Source of the DNA: Planctomycetota bacterium
Lineage (GTDB): Bacteria > Planctomycetota > Planctomycetia > Gemmatales > Gemmataceae
Assembly: GCA_016200155.1 (NCBI GenBank)
Contig: JACQFG010000237.1
Span: forward strand, 1 to 12,393
Direction of reading: 5' to 3'
Length of the DNA: 12,393 bases
Within the stretch, counting starts at the first letter, position 1. Every line of letters begins with the position of its first letter. The position numbers were made by a program, and so were the translations under genes. The notes under the pieces were generated by a model that did no database searches, was not told where the DNA came from, and saw nothing but the letters and a program-made list of their open reading frames with translations. Positions 1 through 5,426 of this stretch are shown piece by piece.

Positions 1-1
1 C

Positions 2-181
2 AGCACCCATGTTTTGCCTGACTTCAACGTCGCGGATTGCTGTCTCGTGTGCGGCGCCGGCGTTCTACTCGTGCACTCGTTCTTCGTCACCGACCCGGCA
101 ACGCAAAAGGCCCCGGCCGTCCCGGTCGCGGTGGAGATGCCGGCGCCGATGCACGCGACTACCACGACCAGCGGCGTGTGA
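2..181 (+). CDS. lspA: Lipoprotein signal peptidase (signal peptidase II), C-terminal fragment
   Basis: LspA is an inner-membrane aspartyl protease that removes the signal peptide from diacylglyceryl-modified prolipoproteins. Only the last 59 residues are in the window; the gene begins upstream of base 1, and the codon frame is set by the reading up to the TGA at 179-181. The fragment contains PDFNVADCCLVCGAGVLLV, matching the conserved C-terminal LspA block (FN-[VL]-AD) that carries the second catalytic aspartate and leads into the last transmembrane helix. A hydrophilic Pro/Ala/Thr-rich tail of about 30 residues follows, longer than in most LspA proteins. The stop is 5 bases before the start of the M48 protease gene, so the two are probably co-transcribed. 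The identification rests on this one motif and its position before a terminal hydrophobic helix, which is distinctive for the family. Confidence 0.85.
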   Translation, partial: STHVLPDFNVADCCLVCGAGVLLVHSFFVTDPATQKAPAVPVAVEMPAPMHATTTTSGV

Positions 182-186
182 TCATC

Positions 187-1446
187 ATGAAGACCATCGT
201 CTCGACGATCGCCGCCCTCTTTCTGGTCCTGTTCATCCTCACGACGTTCGTTCCCTATCCGCCGGCGCGGTCGGCCGCACTCAATGCCGGTTTCACCGAC
301 GCCGACATCGATACCGGGCTGCAACTGGCCTACGAGCGGCGTTTCTTCGCGTGGGCGACCATCGCGCTGGAGCTCGGGATCCTCTGCGCCTTCGCCCTGT
401 CCGGCCTGGGACGCCGGTGGGCCGACCGCTTGCTCGAATGGACGGGCGAACGCCGCATCCCGGCGGCACTGGGAATGGGGCTGACCATCGCGGTCGTCCA
501 CGAAATTCTCTGGCTGCCGATCGGCATCGCCCGGCTGAATCACGCCTGGGCATGGGACACGTACAATCTCGATTTTGTCGGCTGGCTCATCGACCATGCA
601 AAGAGCAGTGCCCTTTCCCTGGTGATGGGTGCCATCGCCGTCACAGGGCTGTACACGGTGCTGATCAAGTTCCCGCGAACCTGGTGGCTCGTTGCCGCCG
701 TCGGCGCCAGCGTGCTGGGCGTCGCTGCCGCCTTTCTGGCGCCGATCCTCATCAACCCGCTGTTCAACACGTTCACGCCGCTTGGCGATACCCCGTGGCG
801 CGACCACGAGCCTCGGGTTCAAGCCTTGATCGCCAAGGCCCAGATTCCGGTCCAGGAAATCCTCGTCGTCGACGGCTCGCGGCAAAGCAACCACAGCAAC
901 GCCTACTTCACCGGCTTCGGCGCCACGCGCCGGATCGTGCTCTACGATACCTTGTTCAAAAGGCAGTACACGCCCGACGAGATCGAATCGATCCTCGCCC
1001 ACGAGATCGGCCACTGGCGCGAGGACCATATCAACAAGGGCCTCCTGCTGGGTACGCTCGCTGCGATCGCCGGCTTCTTCCTGCTGGATCGAATCCTGCG
1101 TTTCGCCATCGGCCGGGCGCCGTGGCGCCTGAAGAGCATTGCCGATCCTGCGAGTTTACCGTTGATCTTGCTGCTGATGTTTCTGGGCAGCTGGGTCGTT
1201 CAACCCGTTGCCAACGCGGTGAGCAGGCATTTCGAACGGCAAGCGGATGAGGTGTCGCTGGAACTGGCCGGGCAGCCCAAGGCGTTCATCGATACCGAAC
1301 TCAAGTTGGCCCGCGACAACAAGGGCAACGTCGCTCCAACCCCCTGGAACGTCTGGCTCTTCGCCACCCACCCGCCGACCGTGGAACGCATTCGCATGGC
1401 GAGGGAATGGGAAAAATCCACGAAGGGCACGAAGGACACGAAGTAG
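187..1446 (+). CDS. M48 family zinc metalloprotease, Ste24 (CAAX prenyl protease 1)-like membrane protein
   Basis: This 419-residue protein is an integral-membrane metalloprotease of the Ste24/M48A type, probably involved in membrane-protein quality control; bacterial members do not have an established prenyl-protein substrate. The zinc site is complete: HEIGH at residues 272-276 (ligands H272 and H276, catalytic E273) and a third ligand E350 in FERQAD, with D354 conserved. Other family signatures are NPLFN before the catalytic domain, SNHSNAYFTGFG followed by RIVLYDTL ahead of the zinc motif, and ATHPP near the C terminus. About five hydrophobic segments precede the zinc motif and two follow it, matching the seven helices of Ste24. 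The start at 187 is preferred because the protein then opens directly with a hydrophobic helix (MKTIVSTIAALFLVL) and the gene follows the lspA stop by 5 bases; an upstream ATG at 37 lies inside lspA. No clear Shine-Dalgarno sequence is seen. The last ten residues (KSTKGTKDTK) are encoded by an intergenic-type repeat. Confidence 0.9.
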   Translation: MKTIVSTIAALFLVLFILTTFVPYPPARSAALNAGFTDADIDTGLQLAYERRFFAWATIALELGILCAFALSGLGRRWADRLLEWTGERRIPAALGMGLTIAVVHEILWLPIGIARLNHAWAWDTYNLDFVGWLIDHAKSSALSLVMGAIAVTGLYTVLIKFPRTWWLVAAVGASVLGVAAAFLAPILINPLFNTFTPLGDTPWRDHEPRVQALIAKAQIPVQEILVVDGSRQSNHSNAYFTGFGATRRIVLYDTLFKRQYTPDEIESILAHEIGHWREDHINKGLLLGTLAAIAGFFLLDRILRFAIGRAPWRLKSIADPASLPLILLLMFLGSWVVQPVANAVSRHFERQADEVSLELAGQPKAFIDTELKLARDNKGNVAPTPWNVWLFATHPPTVERIRMAREWEKSTKGTKDTK

Positions 1447-1514
1447 AAACACGAAAGCGGAATGACGAAGAGCAATGAAATCCACGAAGGGCACGAAGGA
1501 CACGAAGTAGAAAC
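1414..1514. repeat. 37-bp perfect direct repeat overlapping the 3' end of the M48 gene
   Basis: Bases 1414-1450 and 1478-1514 are identical over 37 bp, at a 64-bp offset. Each copy is made of short CACGAAGG/CACGAAGGA units followed by CACGAAGTAGAAAC. The first copy begins exactly at codon 410 of the M48 gene, encodes its last ten residues and supplies its TAG stop. The second copy is intergenic. A related sequence in inverted orientation lies at 1618-1645, and further relatives are at 5278-5308 and 5396-5426, so this is a dispersed family rather than a local accident. Confidence 0.9.
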
Positions 1515-1534
1515 TCGAAGGGTGGAGAGAGGAA

Positions 1535-1569
1535 GAGGAATGAGGAATGAGGAATGAGGAATGAGGAAG
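1535..1569. repeat. Heptamer tandem repeat (GAGGAAT x4 plus GAGGAAG)
   Basis: Four exact GAGGAAT units run head to tail from 1535 to 1562, followed by a fifth unit (GAGGAAG) with one change. The complementary run at 1594-1610 pairs with units 1546-1562, so the array forms one arm of a hairpin. No gene is visible here. Confidence 0.9.
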
Positions 1570-1620
1570 TTGCTTTCGACTTCCCTATTCTCTATTCCTC
1601 ATTCCTCATTGCATTTTCTT
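1546..1620. terminator. Hairpin between convergent genes, possible bidirectional terminator
   Basis: Bases 1546-1562 and 1594-1610 are perfectly complementary over 17 bp, with a 31-base loop. On the plus strand the right arm is followed by GCATTTTCTT, a T-rich stretch as expected for an intrinsic terminator of the M48 gene; on the minus strand the exit side is pyrimidine-rich. An outer arm pair (1481-1507 with 1618-1645, one mismatch and one bulged base) surrounds it. The stem is A+T-moderate and the loop is large, so this is an unusual terminator, but its place between two convergent genes fits the role. Confidence 0.55.
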
Positions 1621-1630
1621 CGTGTTCTTC

Positions 1631-1681
1631 GTGGCCCTTCGTGGATCGTGGCCCTTCGTGGATCGTGGCCCTTCGTGGACG
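1631..1681. repeat. 17-bp tandem repeat, three units
   Basis: The unit GTGGCCCTTCGTGGATC occurs at 1631-1647 and 1648-1664 exactly and at 1665-1681 with two changes at the end. It contains CCTTCGTGG, the complement of the CCACGAAGG core found at 1414-1514, and stops 4 bases before the stop codon of the subtilase gene on the other strand. Confidence 0.9.
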
Positions 1682-1685
1682 ATTT

Positions 1686-2975
1686 CTACTTGGGCAACCG
1701 GATCAATCCATATCCCGTTTCATGATCGTGCCCCGGCGGCCCCAGGTCGAGCGCCGACTCGCGCATGCCGCGCGTCACCTGCACCGCCGTCCAGCTCTGC
1801 TGCTTCGACCACAACAGCGCCGCCAGGCCCGCGGCTTGCGGGGCGGCAGCCGACGTGCCCGCGAACGGCTTCTCTCGGCACAAACTCGGAAACGGCACCA
1901 TCGCCACGAAATCGGGCTTCGGCAAACGGGAGTTCGGCCCGCACGAGCTGTACGCCAAGCGGTCGCCGCGTCCATCGACGGCGCCGACGGCGAGCACGTG
2001 AGCGCCGTCGCCCGGAAACGGAATGCTGCCGCGCGTGGTTGTGTGCTCCAGCGAGCCGCCGAGCACGACCATGTGAAACGCCTCCATCGTCGGAATAGGT
2101 GAATCGACGCAGCGAACTTTCACCTGGTAGGCCGTGTCGGCATCCGGTTCGAAGCGCACCACCGCCCGGCCCGCCTTGCGCGTCGCGTCGACTTGCAGGT
2201 AGGATCGCCCGATCGTGTCGCCGGTCGCGCCGTTGACGATCGAAAGCTGAAACGACGATTGCGTCGGCCCATAAAACTCGACGGCAACGCGCTCTTTGCC
2301 CCACGGCGTCAGCACGTTTTCCGCGCAGTCGCCGCGCCAGCGATGCCAGCCGGCGTCGTTGGGCGCATACAGGCCGCACCAGTGACGCTGCGCCGTATTG
2401 CCGGCACTCGCGAAAAAGAGGACGCCGTCGAGCAAAGGAGCGAGCACGCGATGCACCTCGCCGCCGCCTTCGCCGTCCGACCAGCTCGGCATGATCAGCG
2501 AGCACGACATCACCTTCGCCCCCTGGTTCTTCGCCCAGCGGACGGCGTCGAGGAACGACGCGGAACTATCGGGCTCCCAGTTGACGAGCAGGACCTCGGC
2601 GTCCGGCGCGATCGCGTGTAGCACTTCGCCGCACAGGATGCCGTGCTGGCTATCGCGCGCTTCGAGGTTTTCGTCCCTGCGGAAGGATCGGACGCTCACA
2701 TTTTTCGGCAGCCCTTTGCCGAGGAACTGGCGATAGCCGCGAAACCCGCTGTCGAGGATGGCGATCTTGATCCCGTGCCCGCGCACGTCTTGCTGATGCC
2801 AGCACATGACGCCGAGGTTCGCGAGGTGGAGTTTGCGTTCGAGGGCCGGCGCTTCGAGCCGATCGGGACTGAGATGTTCCTGCGCGGTCTGCTCGTCAGA
2901 CACCGAAGGCTGCGCCGGCGGAGCGCACGCCGGCACGAGCAACAGCAGCAGCAATAGCCAACGAATGGTTGACAT
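1686..2975 (-). CDS. Subtilisin-like (S8) serine protease, predicted lipoprotein
   Basis: This 429-residue protein is a predicted exported, lipid-anchored subtilase. The start at 2975 gives a classic lipoprotein signal peptide: a short charged head, seven leucines, then the lipobox LVPAC with C17 as the lipidated residue. The catalytic triad is complete: D75 in AILDSGF, H111 in QHGILCG, S375 in GTSAAAP. The oxyanion asparagine N193 lies in ASAGN. Between N193 and the usual core strand AVGAVDG there is an insert of roughly 115 residues that looks beta-rich (for example VAVEFYGPTQSSFQLSIV), so the protein is a subtilase core with an inserted domain. The region before the core is too short for a typical inhibitory propeptide. 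The open frame continues upstream to 3419, but that part overlaps recG and has no signal peptide. No good ribosome binding site precedes the start. It is 202 bases downstream of recG, beyond a terminator-like stem, so it is probably a separate transcription unit. Confidence 0.9.
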   Translation of the reverse strand: MSTIRWLLLLLLLVPACAPPAQPSVSDEQTAQEHLSPDRLEAPALERKLHLANLGVMCWHQQDVRGHGIKIAILDSGFRGYRQFLGKGLPKNVSVRSFRRDENLEARDSQHGILCGEVLHAIAPDAEVLLVNWEPDSSASFLDAVRWAKNQGAKVMSCSLIMPSWSDGEGGGEVHRVLAPLLDGVLFFASAGNTAQRHWCGLYAPNDAGWHRWRGDCAENVLTPWGKERVAVEFYGPTQSSFQLSIVNGATGDTIGRSYLQVDATRKAGRAVVRFEPDADTAYQVKVRCVDSPIPTMEAFHMVVLGGSLEHTTTRGSIPFPGDGAHVLAVGAVDGRGDRLAYSSCGPNSRLPKPDFVAMVPFPSLCREKPFAGTSAAAPQAAGLAALLWSKQQSWTAVQVTRGMRESALDLGPPGHDHETGYGLIRLPK

Positions 2976-2981
2976 CGTCTG

Positions 2982-3001
2982 AGCCCGAAGCGCAAGCGAG
3001 G
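2982..3001. repeat. Short dispersed-type motif in the subtilase 5' leader
   Basis: AGCCCGAAGCGCAAGCGAGG lies 6 bases upstream of the subtilase start codon. From memory, very similar 'AGCCCGAAGCG-(C/T)-AAGCGAGG' words recur between genes in planctomycete genomes; only one copy is present here, so its repetitive nature cannot be shown from the window. It lies where a ribosome binding site would be expected and contains none in the subtilase orientation. Confidence 0.4.
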
Positions 3002-3126
3002 TAGGGCGGTAAAGGCCGCAATACCCCCAGTATCGGCCACCTTCGCCAGCCATCGGCAACGATTTGACGGCGATGGCAAGATCGGTAAGAGAAGCCAGAG
3101 AAGATATGACAGGCAGAAAAGCCAAG

Positions 3127-3156
3127 CCCTGGGATGAGGTACTCCGAATCCCAGGG
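3127..3156 (-). terminator. Stem-loop downstream of recG, probable terminator
   Basis: CCCTGGGAT (3127-3135) and ATCCCAGGG (3148-3156) form a perfect 9-bp stem with a 12-base loop, 21 bases beyond the recG stop. Reading on the minus strand the stem is followed by GCTTGGCTTTTCTG, so the T-run is short and displaced by several bases. It therefore looks like a weak intrinsic terminator. The remaining part of the gap before the subtilase gene (about 3002-3126) shows nothing I can identify. Confidence 0.55.
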
Positions 3157-3177
3157 GTTCGGGAGCGCTGAGCTTGA

Positions 3178-5256
3178 TTACCCAATCGCCGCCAGGTCCA
3201 GCGTGTGCCCGTAGCGCGCCAGCACCGCCTGACGCAGAGCCGCGTGCTCCGGCTGACGCAAGCTCGCATCGGCGGCGACCAGCTCGATCGCGTCGCTGCG
3301 GGCCATGTCCAGCAATTCGAAGTCTTGCAGCAGATCGCCGAAGCGCAGATCGCCCAGGCCGTGCTGGCGGGTGCCGAAGAATTCGCCGAGCCCGCGCAGG
3401 CGTGCGTCCTCTTCCGCAAGCGCGAACCCGTCGCTCGTTCGGCAAATCGCGCGCAGCCGCAAGCGAGCCTCCTCGGTCGTCAGCCCGGCGAACAGGTAGC
3501 ATTCGCCGGCGACAGCGCCTCGGGTCACCCGGCCGCGCAGCTGATGAAGCTGCGACAGGCCGAAGCGGTCGGCGTGCTCGATGATCATCAGCGTCGCGTT
3601 CGGGACATCGACGCCGACCTCGATGACCACCGTCGTAATCAAGAGGTCGAGGTTGCGAGCGCGGAAATCGTTCATCACCTGCTGCTTCTGGTCGTCCGAC
3701 AGCCTTCCGTGCAACAGACCGACGCGGAAGTCCTTGAACGTGCCGGCGCGCAGGATCTCGTACAGCTCCGTTGCCGCGGTCAAATCGAGCGTCTCGGATT
3801 CGTCGACCAGCGGGCAGACGATGTAGCCTTGCCGGCCCTTCTTCATCTCCTCACGGAAACGTTGGTAGATGCGTTCGCGCTGCGATTCATCGTGCCAGCG
3901 CGTCAGCACGCGCTGTCGGCCCGGCGGCAGCTGCTTGATCGTCGATGTGTCGAGATCGCCGAACACGGACAGGGCGATGGTGCGCGGGATCGGCGTCGCG
4001 GTCATGACCAGATAGTGCGGATCGACGCCGAGCTTCTTGACGCGGGCGCGCTGGGTGACGCCGAACTTGTGCTGTTCGTCGATGACGACGAGGCCAAGGT
4101 TGGCGAACTCGACGCCGTCCTGGATGAGCGCCTGCGTGCCGACGACGAGATCGATCTCGCCCGCCTTGATCTCGTTTAGCGTTCGCTCTCTTTCCTTCGG
4201 CGCTAGACTCCCCGTCAGCAACGCCCGCCGCACCCGACTGTTCGCGAGGTATTGCTCAAGTGTCTGCCAGTGCTGCTGGGCTAACACTTCGGTCGGCGCC
4301 ATCAGGATCGCTTGATGCTTATTGGCGACCGCGACGAGCAGCGCATAGACCGCGACCGCCGTCTTGCCTGCCCCGACGTCGGCTTGCAGCAGGCGTTGCA
4401 TCGGCCGATCGCTCGCCAGGTCCTTGACGATCGAGGCGACCGCGCGATCCTGGTCGGCGGTGAGTCGAAAGGGATAGAGCTTGCGGATGTGGGCATCGAT
4501 TGCCGGCGTCGTCACGAGCCGCGGCGCCTGCTGCAGATCGCGCACGCTGCGCCGCCGAACCGCCAGGGCGACCTGCAGGACCAGAAATTCGTCGTAGATG
4601 AAACGGCGCCGCCCTTGCAATCCCTGCGGCACCGTCTCGGGAAAGTGGACGTGCCACAGCGCCTGACTCACGGCAGGATATTCACGCTTGATGCGCACGG
4701 GAGCCGGCAAGTTCTCGCTGACCGCGTCCGCCGCCTTCGTGAGCGCCGCCCGGATCGATGCGCGCAGATGTTCGGGCCGCAAGCCCTCCGTGAGCGGATA
4801 GACCGGGACGACTTCGAGCTTGGCCTCGTCGTCGTCGAGAACTTGAAAGCGCGGGTGGTTCATCTGCCAGTGATCGCGATACCATTTCGGCTTGCCGCTG
4901 AAGGCGACCTGTTGGCCGTAGCGCACCTTGCCGACAACGAGCAGCGAGTTGAACCAGATGCCGGCGACGCACTTGCCCTGCGGATCGGAAATGACGACGC
5001 TGGTGATGCGTCGGCCGTCCGGCAGTTCCTTGCCGTCAATCTCGACGACCTCGCCTTGCACCGTCTGCAGCGCGCCGGCCTCGATCTTGTCCATCGGCCG
5101 AACGTCGGTCAGGTCGTCATAGGAGCGTGGGAAGTGAAAGAGCAAATCGCCGACGGTGCGAATGTCGAGCTTGGCGAGCAGCTCCGCGCGCGCCGGCCCG
5201 ACGCCCTTGAGAAACTGGACGCTCTGCTCCAGCGGATTGGTTCCGATATCCGCCAT
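3178..5256 (-). CDS. recG: ATP-dependent DNA helicase RecG
   Basis: RecG is a superfamily 2 double-strand DNA translocase that regresses stalled replication forks and processes branched recombination intermediates. The 692-residue length matches the family. The N-terminal part contains the helix-hairpin-helix-like FLKGVGPARAELLAKL near residue 16 and the OB-fold wedge domain. Helicase motifs follow in order: Walker A in ADVGAGKT with K298, the Walker B box DEQH at 393-396, TATPIPRT shortly after, and motif VI QLRGRVTRG at 572-580, where T578 replaces the glycine usual in E. coli-type RecG. The C-terminal LRGLGEFFGTRQHG block is also typical. The start at 5256 has GGGGTG four bases upstream. 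The gene lies downstream of the histidine kinase in the same direction, but the 130-base gap contains an inverted repeat, so independent expression is likely. Confidence 0.97.
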   Translation of the reverse strand: MADIGTNPLEQSVQFLKGVGPARAELLAKLDIRTVGDLLFHFPRSYDDLTDVRPMDKIEAGALQTVQGEVVEIDGKELPDGRRITSVVISDPQGKCVAGIWFNSLLVVGKVRYGQQVAFSGKPKWYRDHWQMNHPRFQVLDDDEAKLEVVPVYPLTEGLRPEHLRASIRAALTKAADAVSENLPAPVRIKREYPAVSQALWHVHFPETVPQGLQGRRRFIYDEFLVLQVALAVRRRSVRDLQQAPRLVTTPAIDAHIRKLYPFRLTADQDRAVASIVKDLASDRPMQRLLQADVGAGKTAVAVYALLVAVANKHQAILMAPTEVLAQQHWQTLEQYLANSRVRRALLTGSLAPKERERTLNEIKAGEIDLVVGTQALIQDGVEFANLGLVVIDEQHKFGVTQRARVKKLGVDPHYLVMTATPIPRTIALSVFGDLDTSTIKQLPPGRQRVLTRWHDESQRERIYQRFREEMKKGRQGYIVCPLVDESETLDLTAATELYEILRAGTFKDFRVGLLHGRLSDDQKQQVMNDFRARNLDLLITTVVIEVGVDVPNATLMIIEHADRFGLSQLHQLRGRVTRGAVAGECYLFAGLTTEEARLRLRAICRTSDGFALAEEDARLRGLGEFFGTRQHGLGDLRFGDLLQDFELLDMARSDAIELVAADASLRQPEHAALRQAVLARYGHTLDLAAIG

Positions 5257-5277
5257 GGTTCACCCCGTGACGAGAGA

Positions 5278-5426
5278 ACCATCCACGAAGGACACGAAGA
5301 ACACGAAGGGGGAAATCAAAAAGGCCCACAGTAACTGATGTAGATTCAAACCCGATGGTCCGTTCCCCTCGGTGTTTCATCCGTGGCTATGTCTTCTTCG
5401 TGTCCTTGGTGTCCTTCGTGGATGGT
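5278..5426. repeat. Inverted repeat pair of the CACGAAGG family between the kinase gene and recG
   Basis: Left arm 5278-5308 and right arm 5396-5426 are complementary at 29 of 31 positions, including a perfect 18-bp block (ACCATCCACGAAGGACAC at 5278-5295 against 5409-5426). The loop is 87 bases. The right arm lies inside the 3' end of the histidine kinase gene and encodes most of its final residues (PSTKDTKDTKKT spans the arm and the stop). The left arm is in the recG leader, starting 21 bases before its start codon. The structure could terminate kinase transcription or hold the recG leader in a hairpin; no U-tract is evident. The arms belong to the same family as the repeats at 1414-1514. 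Confidence 0.85.

Noticed and set aside
37..186. N-terminal extension of the M48 protease to the ATG at 37
   Set aside because: It overlaps the lspA end, is very basic, and pushes the natural N-terminal helix inward.
9..1250. 413-codon plus-strand open frame overlapping lspA and the M48 gene
   Set aside because: Its product is Arg/Pro/Ala-rich and low in structure, the usual sign of an off-frame reading of GC-rich coding DNA; the other frames hold lspA and an intact zinc protease.
1414..1681. Possible CRISPR array
   Set aside because: Repeat units are of different lengths and types, adjacent or inverted, with no regular unique spacers and no cas genes.
2976..3419. Upstream extension of the subtilase frame
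   Set aside because: It runs into recG and hides the lipoprotein signal peptide that begins at 2975.
4312..5334. Long plus-strand frame antisense to recG (340 codons); similar antisense frames at 3205-4179
   Set aside because: Complete RecG motifs lie on the other strand; antisense frames of this length are common in GC-rich genes.
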